Both the position numbers and the translations under genes were made by a program. The notes below the pieces were generated by a model. It was not told the origin of the DNA. It saw nothing but the letters and a program-made list of their open reading frames with translations, and did not search any database. A stretch of DNA of 64,000 nt from Microbacterium paraoxydans. GTDB taxonomy: Bacteria; Actinomycetota; Actinomycetes; Actinomycetales; Microbacteriaceae. The stretch spans positions 372,001 through 436,000 of the forward strand of contig NZ_JAGTUK010000002.1 in assembly GCF_018224615.1 (NCBI RefSeq), read 5' to 3'. Below, one piece after another: positions 33,885 through 42,114 of this stretch (positions within the stretch are counted from its first letter, which is position 1; each line of letters begins with the position of its first letter).

Positions 33885-34745
33885 GTGACCGATACCCGCG
33901 AGTTCACCGATTCCCACGGCATCGCCATCGTCTACGACGTCCACCCGGCGGCCGGCCGGCCGCGCGGCGTCGTGCAGCTGCTGCACGGCGTCGGCGAGCA
34001 CGCGGGCCGCTACCCCGCGCTGATCGAGGCCCTCACCGGCGCCGGGTTCACCGTGTACGCCGACGACCACCGCGGCCACGGTCGCACGGGGCTCCGCCAG
34101 CACGGCGACCCGGCCCGGCTCGGTCGCCTCGGCCCCGGGGGTCTTCGTGCCGCGAAGGACGCGGTGTGGCAGCTCACCGGCATCATCCGCGACGACCACC
34201 CCGATCTCCCGCTCGTGCTGCTCGGGCACTCGTGGGGGTCGTTCCTGGCGCAGATGCTGGTGAACGAGCACGCCGAGGCGTACGACGCGGTGATCCTGTC
34301 CGGTTCGGCGCTGCGCCTGCCGGGGTCGCTCAACGCCGCCCCGCTCAACGCCCGGTGGGCCGAGGGCGAAGGGGCGACCGGTTTCGAGTGGCTCAGCCGC
34401 GACCCAGCCGTGTGGACGTCGTTCGGCGAAGACCCCCTGACCACCGACGTGCCGCTGCTCAAGCTCTTCGGCCCGATCGAGGCCGCCCGTCTCTACGGCC
34501 GCCCGGCGAAGCACCTGGCCCGCGACCTGCCCCTGCTTCTCCTGGTGGGCCGCGACGACCCCGTCGGCGGGCCGCGCAGCGTGCACAAGCTCGCCGACGA
34601 GTACCGCACCCGCTCGGGCCTCACCGACGTGACCACCCTGGTGTACCCCGACGCACGGCACGAGATCTTCAACGAGCTGCAGCAGGACGAGGTGCGCGCC
34701 GACGTGCTGGCGTGGCTCGACGCCCACATCCCCGCGCGCGACTGA
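33885..34745 (+). CDS. Alpha/beta hydrolase (monoacylglycerol lipase/lysophospholipase-like)
   Basis: 286-residue serine hydrolase. GHSWGS nucleophile elbow with Ser116, the oxyanion region LLHGVGEHAGRYPALIEAL and DDHRGHGRTG, a late VGRDDPVGG aspartate and DARHEIFNE histidine complete the triad pattern of Hydrolase_4 lipases. No signal peptide, so cytosolic. TAGGGT at 33873-33878 overlaps the cutC stop and lies at -12 to -7 of GTG 33885, so it may be transcribed independently of cutC as a leaderless message. Confidence 0.87.
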   Translation: MTDTREFTDSHGIAIVYDVHPAAGRPRGVVQLLHGVGEHAGRYPALIEALTGAGFTVYADDHRGHGRTGLRQHGDPARLGRLGPGGLRAAKDAVWQLTGIIRDDHPDLPLVLLGHSWGSFLAQMLVNEHAEAYDAVILSGSALRLPGSLNAAPLNARWAEGEGATGFEWLSRDPAVWTSFGEDPLTTDVPLLKLFGPIEAARLYGRPAKHLARDLPLLLLVGRDDPVGGPRSVHKLADEYRTRSGLTDVTTLVYPDARHEIFNELQQDEVRADVLAWLDAHIPARD

Positions 34746-34887
34746 CCCTCGCCGGGCCCCTCGCACCCCGCAGGAGTGTGACGCGGGATGACGCGCGGTG
34801 AAGGCGTGTGACGGGGTTCGTCCGCGCGCTCTCCGGCCGCTCTAGATTCGGGCTCATCCGCACGAGCGACGGGGAGGGCACGCGGCG

Positions 34888-35625
34888 ATGAGTTTCCAGA
34901 GCGACTGGCACGAATGGCATGCCGCGCGTGAGCGCTACGCCGGCGCGGAGTACGGGCCGTCCGCGCTCGAGTCCACGAACTGGCTCATCAGCGAGCCGGC
35001 CGCCGTCGACGGCATCCCCGGGCTGTGGGCCCTCGCCGGCGACGACGGCATCCGTGGCACCGAGCTCGGGCAGGCGGGGTCGAGCGTCACGCTCCGCGGC
35101 ACCCAGACCCTGCGTCTGGGACGCCGCGAGCTGCGCGTGTTCGACCGCAACGGCGCCATCGCGCTGCGCGTGTGGAACCCCGCCCGGCCGCAGCGGGAGT
35201 GGTTCACCGCGATCGACGCCTACGCCCCGGACGAGCGGTGGCGCCTTCCGGCCCGGTTCGAGCCGACCCCGGGGGAGCGGATCGTGGTGACCTCGGTCGA
35301 CGGCACCTCGCGGGAGACGGACGCGGCAGGACGTCTGCATTTCACGCTCGCCGGGTCCCCGCACACGCTCACGGTCACCCGCAACGGGCAGGGGACCCTG
35401 AGCGCGGTGTTCTCCGACGGCACGAGCGGGCTGGAGACCTACCGGTTCCGCTTCCTCCCGGTCGACGAGCCCGCGGCGGACGGCTCTGCCGTGATCGACT
35501 TCACGCGGGCGTACCTGCCGCCGTGCGCGTTCTCCGACCAGTTCGTGTGCCCGCTGCCGCCGGAGGGCAACCGCTACTCGACCCCGATCCGTGCGGGCGA
35601 GCGCGTGGTGGTGCTGGGCGGCTGA
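34888..35625 (+). CDS. DUF1684-domain protein
   Basis: 245 residues. SDWHEWHAARERYA at the N-terminus and the C-terminal DFTRAYLPPCAFSDQFVCPLP followed by NRYSTPIRAGERVV are diagnostic of DUF1684, a cytosolic family of unknown activity found widely in actinobacteria. The gene has a GGGGAGGG ribosome-binding site and a TAGATT -10-like hexamer at 34843-34848 with a leader of about 33 nt. No functional link to its neighbours. Confidence 0.85.
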   Translation: MSFQSDWHEWHAARERYAGAEYGPSALESTNWLISEPAAVDGIPGLWALAGDDGIRGTELGQAGSSVTLRGTQTLRLGRRELRVFDRNGAIALRVWNPARPQREWFTAIDAYAPDERWRLPARFEPTPGERIVVTSVDGTSRETDAAGRLHFTLAGSPHTLTVTRNGQGTLSAVFSDGTSGLETYRFRFLPVDEPAADGSAVIDFTRAYLPPCAFSDQFVCPLPPEGNRYSTPIRAGERVVVLGG

Positions 35626-35658
35626 CCCCCGCGGCACCGCGCGCCTTAAGCTGGACTC

Positions 35659-36708
35659 GTGCACGGTGAATACAAGGTCCCTGGGGGCAAGCTGGTCGTC
35701 GTCGACCTCGATGTGGAGAACGACCGGATCACGCGGTTCCGTCTCGCGGGCGACTTCTTCCTGGAGCCGGACTCGGCGCTCGACGACATCAACGCGGCCG
35801 TCGAGGGGCTGCCGGTGGAGTCCGACGCGTCCGCGATCGCGGCCGCCGTCCGCGGTGCTCTTCCCGACGGCGCGCAGCTGCTCGGCTTCACGCCGGAGGC
35901 GGTGGGCACGGCCGTGCGACGCGCCCTGGTCACCGCGCCGGGGTGGCGCGACTTCGACTGGGAGATCGTGCACGACAAGGCCGTCTCGCCGCGCATGAAC
36001 CTCGCGCTCGACGAGGTGCTCACGTCGCGCGTGGGCGAGGGACGCCGCCGCCCCACGCTGCGGATCTGGGAATGGGACGAGTCGGCCGTCGTGATCGGCT
36101 CGTTCCAGTCGTACCGCAACGAGGTCGACCCGGAGGGCGCGGCCAGGCACGGGTTCGACGTGGTGCGCCGCATCTCCGGCGGCGGGGCGATGCTGATGGC
36201 CGCGGGGCAGATCATCACCTATTCGCTGTACGTCCCGGCGTCGCTGGTGGCCGGCATGACCTTCGCCGACTCCTACGCGTTCCTGGACGACTGGGTGCTG
36301 CAGGCGCTGCGGTCGCTCGGCATCGACGCGGTGTACCAGCCGCTCAACGACATCGCGAGCCCGACCGGAAAGATCGGTGGTGCCGCGCAGAAGCGTCTCG
36401 CGAACGGCGGGGTGCTGCACCACGCCACGCTGTCGTACGACATCGACGGTCAGGTGATGACGGAGGTGCTGCGCATCGGGCGCGAGAAGCTCAGCGACAA
36501 GGGCACCACCTCGGCGGCGAAGCGCGTCGACCCGCTGCGCAGCCAGACCGGGCTCGAGCGCGCGCAGATCATCGAGCGCTTCATCGACACGTTCCGCTCG
36601 CTCACGTCGGCCGAAGACGGCTCGATCACCCCGGAGGAGTACGCCGACGCCGAGGCTCTGGTCGAGTCGAAGTTCTCCACCGACGCGTGGCTGCACCGGG
36701 TGCCGTGA
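35659..36708 (+). CDS. Lipoate-protein ligase with N-terminal accessory domain
   Basis: 349 residues that attach lipoate, via lipoyl-AMP, to E2 or GcvH proteins. Residues 1-90 look like the small accessory (LplB/C-terminal LplA) domain, beginning HGEYKVPGGKLVVVDL. Residues 95-345 are the catalytic ligase: RRISGGGAML (171-179), NDIASPTGKIGGAAQKR with Lys238. In E. coli LplA the accessory domain is at the C-terminus, so domain order is reversed here. TAAGCT at 35647-35652 predicts a leaderless GTG start. Its TGA overlaps the methyltransferase GTG. Confidence 0.86.
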   Translation: MHGEYKVPGGKLVVVDLDVENDRITRFRLAGDFFLEPDSALDDINAAVEGLPVESDASAIAAAVRGALPDGAQLLGFTPEAVGTAVRRALVTAPGWRDFDWEIVHDKAVSPRMNLALDEVLTSRVGEGRRRPTLRIWEWDESAVVIGSFQSYRNEVDPEGAARHGFDVVRRISGGGAMLMAAGQIITYSLYVPASLVAGMTFADSYAFLDDWVLQALRSLGIDAVYQPLNDIASPTGKIGGAAQKRLANGGVLHHATLSYDIDGQVMTEVLRIGREKLSDKGTTSAAKRVDPLRSQTGLERAQIIERFIDTFRSLTSAEDGSITPEEYADAEALVESKFSTDAWLHRVP

Positions 36709-37577
36709 CCGGCCTCGGCGCGGTCTCGGTCATCGAGGGCGACAACCTCGCCGTCGCCGCGACGCTGCCGTCCGGGTCGTTCACGCTGGTGTACCTCGAC
36801 CCGCCGTTCAACACGGGGCGGGTGCGCGAGCGGCAGGTGGTGACCGCGCGCCGGGCGGCCCCCGCGCCGGACGACACTCCCGACGCGGCGGAGCCCGAGG
36901 TGCGGCACGGGTTCCACGGGCACCGCTACGAGCGGGTGCGCGGCATGCTGCGGGCGTATGACGACAGCTTCGACGACTACGGGGCCTTCCTGATGCCGCG
37001 GCTGGAGGAGGCGTGGCGGCTGCTCGGCGACGACGGCACGCTGTACCTGCACCTCGACTACCGGGAGGCGCACTACGCCAAGGTCATGCTCGATGCCGTG
37101 TTCGGTCGCGACTGCTTCCTGAACGAGCTGATCTGGGCCTACGACTACGGGGCCAAGTCGCGCCGTCGCTGGCCCACCAAGCACGACACGATCCTGGTGT
37201 ACGTGAAGAACCCGCGCACGTACGTGTTCAACTCCGACGACGTCGACCGCGAGCCGTACATGGCGCCGGGGCTGGTGACGGCGGAGAAGGCCGCGCGCGG
37301 CAAGCTCCCCACCGACGTGTGGTGGCACACCATCGTGCCGACCACGGGCCGGGAGAAGACGGGCTATCCGACGCAGAAGCCGGAGGGGATCCTGCGGCGC
37401 ATCGTGACGGCGTCGAGCCGACCGGGTGACCGCGTGCTCGACCTGTTCGCCGGGAGCGGCACGACGGGTGCGGTGGCCTCGGCCCTCGGCCGCGAGGCCG
37501 TGCTGGTGGACGACAACCCCGAGGCCGTGCGGATCATGGCGGCCCGGATGCCGCACGCCGAGGTCCGCCGGGCCTGA
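36705..37577 (+). CDS. Orphan site-specific DNA methyltransferase (beta class)
   Basis: 290-residue adenine- or cytosine-N4 DNA methyltransferase. Catalytic DPPFNTG (motif IV, residues 32-38) precedes the AdoMet-binding DLFAGSGTTG (motif I, 246-255), the order of beta-class enzymes; the middle part holds the target-recognition region. No restriction endonuclease lies nearby. GTG 36705 overlaps the lipoate ligase stop (GTGA), an odd functional neighbour. It could be a housekeeping epigenetic regulator or an unpaired remnant of a restriction system. Recognition sequence unknown. Confidence 0.9.
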   Translation: MTGLGAVSVIEGDNLAVAATLPSGSFTLVYLDPPFNTGRVRERQVVTARRAAPAPDDTPDAAEPEVRHGFHGHRYERVRGMLRAYDDSFDDYGAFLMPRLEEAWRLLGDDGTLYLHLDYREAHYAKVMLDAVFGRDCFLNELIWAYDYGAKSRRRWPTKHDTILVYVKNPRTYVFNSDDVDREPYMAPGLVTAEKAARGKLPTDVWWHTIVPTTGREKTGYPTQKPEGILRRIVTASSRPGDRVLDLFAGSGTTGAVASALGREAVLVDDNPEAVRIMAARMPHAEVRRA

Positions 37578-37578
37578 C

Positions 37579-37637
37579 CGCCCTTCGTTTCGCTTCGCGG
37601 TTCCTGAGCGAGGAGCGCAGCGACGAGACGAAGGGCG
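37579..37637. repeat. Dispersed repeat forming a bidirectional hairpin
   Basis: CGCCCTTCGT at 37579-37588 pairs with 37628-37637 across 39 nt. The inner part carries GGTTCCTGAGCGAG and ends with GAGACGAAGG, shared with 10880-10910. Placed 2 bp after the methyltransferase stop and before the convergent cupin gene, it may also serve as terminator. Confidence 0.6.
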
Positions 37638-37649
37638 CCTCAGGGACCC

Positions 37650-38000
37650 TCAGACGGCGAGGGAGACCTTGCGCAGCGTCTCGGTCACGGTCCACACCGT
37701 GCGCATGCCGGCGGACAGCCGCACGACCGACCCGGGCCCGACCGCGATCGACGGCAGCGCGGGTTCGGTGAAGTCGATGGTCGCACGGCCCGACAGCACC
37801 ACGAACACCTCGTCCTCCTCGGTGTCGCTCGCGGTGCCCGGGGTCATCTCCCAGACGCCGACCTCCGGCCCGCCTTCGTCGTCGAGCACCGCGTACGCCG
37901 CGGTGGGGGCGCCGTCGCGCACCTCGTCGGCCGGCAGCGGCTCGTGGGTCAGGGCGAGGGACCGTGCGTCCACCGGGGTGCCCGGTGCCAGCACGGTCAT
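37650..38000 (-). CDS. Cupin-domain protein
   Basis: 116-residue single cupin barrel. TEEDEVFVVLSGRATIDF is the conserved first cupin motif and SIAVGPGSVVRLSAGMRTVWTV the second; the metal ligands are incomplete, so enzymatic activity is doubtful. Its ATG overlaps the end of the FAD oxidase gene (ATGA), as is common for cupins encoded with PuuB-like amine oxidases. Probably a small-molecule binding or accessory protein of that pathway (inference). Confidence 0.84.
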   Translation of the reverse strand: MTVLAPGTPVDARSLALTHEPLPADEVRDGAPTAAYAVLDDEGGPEVGVWEMTPGTASDTEEDEVFVVLSGRATIDFTEPALPSIAVGPGSVVRLSAGMRTVWTVTETLRKVSLAV

Positions 38001-39400
38001 GAGTCGAACCCCATGCCGAGCGCGTCGAGCGTCTTCAGGAACGGGCCGCGCCGACCGCGGTTGTGGTCGGCGCGGTCCATCGCGGCACGCACCAGATTGA
38101 TGCCGATCGACGCGGCGGGCTCGGGCGGGAACGGGATCGGCTTCTCGCGCACCATGCGTAGCTGCGTGCGCTCGGTCTCCTCGCCCGCGAGCTTGTCGAG
38201 CATGACGTCGGCCGCGAACCGGGCGGCACCCACCCCGAGCCCGGTGAACCCCGTGGCGTAGGCGACGCGTCCGCCCCGGGCCGTGCCGAAGAACGCGCAG
38301 AAGCGGCTGGAGGAGTCGATCGCCCCGGCCCAGCGGTGGGTGAAGCGGAGACCCGCGAGCTGCGGGAACGTGGTGAAGAAGTGCGAGGCGAGGCGGCGAT
38401 GACTCTCCATGCGGTCTTCGTAGGCGGGGCGCACCTTGCCGCCGAAGTGGTAGACCGCGTCGTAGCCGCCGAACAGGATGCGGTTGTCGGCCGTGAGCCG
38501 GTAGTAGTGGAACTGGTTGGCGCTGTCAGCGAGACCCTGGCGGTGCTGCCAGCCGATCGAGGCGAGCTGCTCGTCCGACAGCGGCTCGGTCATCAGCACG
38601 TAGTCGTACACGGGCACGGTCATCAGCCGGTTGCGCTTCAGCAGCGAGGGGAACACGTTCGTGGCGAGGGCGACGTTCGCCGCGGTCACGCGTCCGCCGT
38701 CGGTCACCAGGGTCACGGGTCCGGTGTCGGGGCCCTCGATGCGCCGCACCAGCGTGTGCTCGTGGAGCTGCACGCCCAGCTCGGCGGCCACGCGGGCGAG
38801 CTCCAGGCCGAGCTTCGCGGGGTGCACGAGCGCCGTGCCCTCCCGGTCCCACGCCCCGGCGAGGAAGGTGGGGGAGTGCACCTCGGCCTGCACGGCGTCG
38901 CGGTCGAGGAACCCCTCCTCGTCGCGCAGCCACTCCACCTGGTGCGGCTCCACGGCCACGGCCAGCTGCCCCGTGCGCTCGAACTCGGCGTCGAGGGCGT
39001 AGCGGCGCACCGTGTCTTCGATGCCGTCAAGGTTGCGCCGCCCCAGCTCCTCGAGGTGGTCGATCTCCTCCGGCCACCGGTTCACGCCGTTCTCGTGGCC
39101 GTGCGTGATGCTGGCCTCGCAGAACCCGCCGTTGCGCCCGGACGCGGCCCAGGCGACGCGCGACGCCTCCAGCAGCACGACCGTGCGCTCGGGGTCGCGC
39201 TCCTTCGCCCTGATCGCGGTCCAGAGCCCCGTGTAGCCTCCGCCGACGATCGCCAGGTCGGCGTGCACGGTCCCGCGCAGCGGCGGGTGCGCGGGCCGCT
39301 CGACGTCGTCGAGCCAGTAGACGGAGAGGGTGGTGTCGCGCAGGGATTCGTCGATGACGGACTGCGGGGGACGCCGGCGTTCGAAGACCGTGGTGCCCAT
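37997..39400 (-). CDS. FAD-dependent amine oxidoreductase (PuuB/DAO-like)
   Basis: 467-residue DAO-fold flavoenzyme. ADLAIVGGGYTGLWTAIRAKE is the dinucleotide-binding start, and AASGRNGGFC is the conserved flavin-contact segment of gamma-glutamylputrescine oxidase relatives. I prefer ATG 39400, 5 nt after AGGGAG, over the GTG two codons earlier. Together with the cupin, the Lrp-type regulator and the divergent aminoaldehyde dehydrogenase it suggests oxidation of putrescine or a related amine to an aldehyde. The glutamyl ligase PuuA is absent, so the substrate may be the free amine. Confidence 0.85.
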   Translation of the reverse strand: MGTTVFERRRPPQSVIDESLRDTTLSVYWLDDVERPAHPPLRGTVHADLAIVGGGYTGLWTAIRAKERDPERTVVLLEASRVAWAASGRNGGFCEASITHGHENGVNRWPEEIDHLEELGRRNLDGIEDTVRRYALDAEFERTGQLAVAVEPHQVEWLRDEEGFLDRDAVQAEVHSPTFLAGAWDREGTALVHPAKLGLELARVAAELGVQLHEHTLVRRIEGPDTGPVTLVTDGGRVTAANVALATNVFPSLLKRNRLMTVPVYDYVLMTEPLSDEQLASIGWQHRQGLADSANQFHYYRLTADNRILFGGYDAVYHFGGKVRPAYEDRMESHRRLASHFFTTFPQLAGLRFTHRWAGAIDSSSRFCAFFGTARGGRVAYATGFTGLGVGAARFAADVMLDKLAGEETERTQLRMVREKPIPFPPEPAASIGINLVRAAMDRADHNRGRRGPFLKTLDALGMGFDS

Positions 39401-39425
39401 GTTCACTCCCTGATGCGGGGACGCG

Positions 39426-39890
39426 TCAGCGCGTTCCCCAGTTGTAGAGGTCTTTGTAGAGTCCGGCGTAGAGCAGGCTCTCGGTCTGCACGATGCCGGG
39501 GATGGTGCGGATGCGGGTGGCGATGAGGTCGATCAGGTGGTCGTCGTCCTCGCACACGGCCTCGACGAGGATGTCGAACGTGCCGAGCGTGACGACCACG
39601 TAGGCGAGCTCGGTGATCGCGGTCAGTTCCTCCGCGATGGCGCGGGGGTCGCCGGAGACGCGGATGCCGATCATCGACATGCGGCGGAAGCCGAGCTGGA
39701 GCGGATCGGTGACGGCGACGATCTGGATGATCCCGGCCTCGGTCATGCGCTGCACGCGCTGCCGGGCGGCGGCCTCGCTCAACCCGACCTCGCGGGCGAT
39801 CTCCGCATATGGGCGGCGTCCGTCCTCCTGCAGCAGCTCGACGATGCGTTTGGAGATGTCGTCGAGGGGCGGCTGCGGCGTCGGAGTCAT
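39426..39890 (-). CDS. Lrp/AsnC-family transcriptional regulator
   Basis: 154 residues: N-terminal helix-turn-helix (DDISKRIVELLQEDGRRPYAEIAREVGLSE, then AAARQRVQRMTEAGII) and a C-terminal RAM/ACT-like effector domain ending LLYAGLYKDLYNWGTR. Read toward the amine oxidase and divergent from the aldehyde dehydrogenase, 99 bp between starts; it probably controls both. CACTAT (39897-39902, minus strand) is at -12 to -7 of the ATG, so the message is likely leaderless. Confidence 0.9.
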   Translation of the reverse strand: MTPTPQPPLDDISKRIVELLQEDGRRPYAEIAREVGLSEAAARQRVQRMTEAGIIQIVAVTDPLQLGFRRMSMIGIRVSGDPRAIAEELTAITELAYVVVTLGTFDILVEAVCEDDDHLIDLIATRIRTIPGIVQTESLLYAGLYKDLYNWGTR

Positions 39891-39989
39891 GTACCGATAG
39901 TGACATTCGGAGGGCTTCCTCGCAACTGATTCCGTCGTTTGACCCGCTCCACTCTTCAGATTCCGCGTTCGAGTGGCTACCATGGCGCC

Positions 39990-41438
39990 ATGTCCACCCC
40001 GTCGACGACGACCGTGCCCCTGACCAACTTCCTCGGCGGTCGCGCCGTGCCGGCCCACGGGCGGGGGCGCCTGCCGCTCATCGATCCCGCGACCGAGGAG
40101 ACCTACGGCGAGATCCCGCTCTCCGACGCGACCGACGTCGACGCCGCCGTCGCCGCCGCGGCCGCCGCGTTCCCGCAGTGGCGCGACACGACCCCGGCGC
40201 AGCGCCAGCTGGCCCTGTTCCGCATCGCCGACGAGCTGGCCGAGCGGGCCGAGGAGTTCGCCGATCTGGAGTCGCGCGACACCGGCAAGCCGCGGGCCAC
40301 GCTGGTCGCCGACGAGATCGAGCAGTCCATCGACCAGCTGCGGTTCTTCGCGGGCGCCGCTCGCAGCCTCGAGGGCCGGGCGGCCGCGGAGTACGTCGCC
40401 GGGCACACGTCGTTCGTGCGCCGCGAGCCGATCGGCGTGATCGCGCAGGTCACCCCGTGGAACTACCCGCTCAACATGGCCGTGTGGAAGATCGCGCCGG
40501 CGCTCGCCGCGGGGAACACCGTGGTGCTCAAGCCCGCGGAGTCGACGCCGCTCACCACGCTGCTGCTCGCCGAGATCGTCGCGCACCACACCCCGCCGGG
40601 AGTGTTCAACGTGGTGCTGGGCGACCGCGACACCGGCGCCGCGCTCATCGCCCACCCGGTGCCGCAGATGGTCGCCATCACGGGCTCGGTGCGCGCGGGG
40701 ATGGCGGTCGCACGGTCGGCCGCCGACGACGTCAAGCGCGTGCACCTGGAGCTGGGCGGCAAGGCCCCGGCGCTGGTGTTCGCCGACGCCGCGCTCGACC
40801 GCGCCGTGGAGGGCATCGTCGCCGGAGCGTTCTTCAACGCCGGGCAGGACTGCACCGCCGCCACCCGCGTGCTCGTGCACTCCTCGCGGCACGACGAGCT
40901 GGTCGCGGCGCTGGTCGCGCGCACCCGCTCGCACGCCCGCACCGGGGGGCCGCACGACGACGGCGTCCTGTACGGACCGCTCAGCAGCGCCGCGCAGCTC
41001 GCCCAGGTGCAGGGCTTCATCGACCGTCTGCCCGCGCACGCCGCCGTGGCGACGGGCGGCCGGAGACAGGGCGACCGCGGCTACTTCTGGGAGGCCACGA
41101 TCGTCACCGGCGTGCGACAGGACGACGAGGTTGTGCAGGGCGAGATCTTCGGGCCGGTGCTCACGGTGCAGTCGTTCGAGACGGAGGAGGAGGCGCTGGC
41201 CCTCGCGAACGGCGTGCCCTACGCGCTCGCGGCCTCCGTGTGGACCACGGATCACGCCAGGGCCATGCGGTTCTCCCGCGACCTCGACTTCGGCTGCGTG
41301 TGGATCAACACCCACCTGCCGTTCGTGTCGGACATGCCGCACGGCGGCTTCAAGCACTCCGGCTACGGCAAGGACCTGTCGCAGTACGGGTTCGACGACT
41401 ACACGCGCCTCAAGCACGTGATGAGCGCGATCGACTGA
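39990..41438 (+). CDS. Aminoaldehyde dehydrogenase (gamma-aminobutyraldehyde type)
   Basis: 482-residue NAD-dependent aldehyde dehydrogenase. TPWNYPLNMAVWKIAPALAAGN, the general-base Glu in LELGGKAPALVF and the nucleophile Cys in FFNAGQDCTAATR match gamma-aminobutyraldehyde and betaine-aldehyde dehydrogenases, which oxidise amino-aldehydes. TACCAT at 39978-39983 sets a leaderless ATG at 39990. Placed beside an amine oxidase and an Lrp regulator, it would turn 4-aminobutanal into GABA; other aminoaldehydes are possible. Confidence 0.88.
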   Translation: MSTPSTTTVPLTNFLGGRAVPAHGRGRLPLIDPATEETYGEIPLSDATDVDAAVAAAAAAFPQWRDTTPAQRQLALFRIADELAERAEEFADLESRDTGKPRATLVADEIEQSIDQLRFFAGAARSLEGRAAAEYVAGHTSFVRREPIGVIAQVTPWNYPLNMAVWKIAPALAAGNTVVLKPAESTPLTTLLLAEIVAHHTPPGVFNVVLGDRDTGAALIAHPVPQMVAITGSVRAGMAVARSAADDVKRVHLELGGKAPALVFADAALDRAVEGIVAGAFFNAGQDCTAATRVLVHSSRHDELVAALVARTRSHARTGGPHDDGVLYGPLSSAAQLAQVQGFIDRLPAHAAVATGGRRQGDRGYFWEATIVTGVRQDDEVVQGEIFGPVLTVQSFETEEEALALANGVPYALAASVWTTDHARAMRFSRDLDFGCVWINTHLPFVSDMPHGGFKHSGYGKDLSQYGFDDYTRLKHVMSAID

Positions 41439-41463
41439 GCCCGGCGCCGGACGCGTCTCGGGG

Positions 41464-41991
41464 TCAGCGCGGGCCCAGGAGCTTCACGCGGCGATGCTCC
41501 CGCAGCGTGAACTGCGGCCGCTGATCGATCTTGGTCGCGCCGTCGAGCTCCCACCCGTGCCGGGCGTAGAACCCGTCGGCGCGGTCGTTGCCGTCGAGCA
41601 CCCACAGGTAGCCGCGCGTGTGCCCGGCCTCGATCATGCGCGCCTCGGCGGCGTCGAGCAGCGCATGCCCCGCGCCGGTCGACCACGCGTCGGGGTCGGC
41701 GTAGATGCCGTACAGCTCGGCGTCGTCGAGACCGTCGGGGTCGCGGCCGGAACCGAACGACGCCCACGCGATCACGTTCCCGTCGCGCACGGCCACCAGC
41801 GTGCCGAGGCTCGTGGGCAGCGGGTCGGCGAAGATCCGGCGCCACCCTTCGGCGCGCTCCGACACGGAGAGCCCGTCGAGCACCTCCTGCTCGATCAGGC
41901 CACGGTAGGCGATCTGCCACGAGCGCACGTGCACTCGGGCTACGGCATCGGCGTCGTCGGCGCGGGCATCGCGGATCACGAGGGACGTCAT
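41464..41991 (-). CDS. GNAT-family N-acetyltransferase
   Basis: 175-residue acetyltransferase domain: LVIRDARADDADAVARVHVRSWQIAYRG at the N-terminus, STGAGHALLDAAEARM as the acetyl-CoA loop and GFYARHGWELDGATK near the end. Sequence pattern resembles the GNAT protein at 18666-19175, though clearly not a duplicate. Substrate unknown. TAGGGT (41998-42003, minus strand) is at -12 to -7, predicting a leaderless mRNA. Convergent with the aldehyde dehydrogenase, 25 bp apart. Confidence 0.86.
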   Translation of the reverse strand: MTSLVIRDARADDADAVARVHVRSWQIAYRGLIEQEVLDGLSVSERAEGWRRIFADPLPTSLGTLVAVRDGNVIAWASFGSGRDPDGLDDAELYGIYADPDAWSTGAGHALLDAAEARMIEAGHTRGYLWVLDGNDRADGFYARHGWELDGATKIDQRPQFTLREHRRVKLLGPR

Positions 41992-42114
41992 CCTTCCACC
42001 CTAGGCGCGGTGACGCGGGCCGGATCCGGGGCTGGACGCACGCGTCACGATGAGGCATGCTGGCCGGGCACCCGAGCCGAACCACGAGCATCGACACCTC
42101 CGAGGATCAGCCGC

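Noticed and set aside
36705..37577. A restriction-modification or other defence system around the methyltransferase
   Set aside because: Neighbours are lipoate ligase and cupin; no nuclease, helicase or toxin gene is present.
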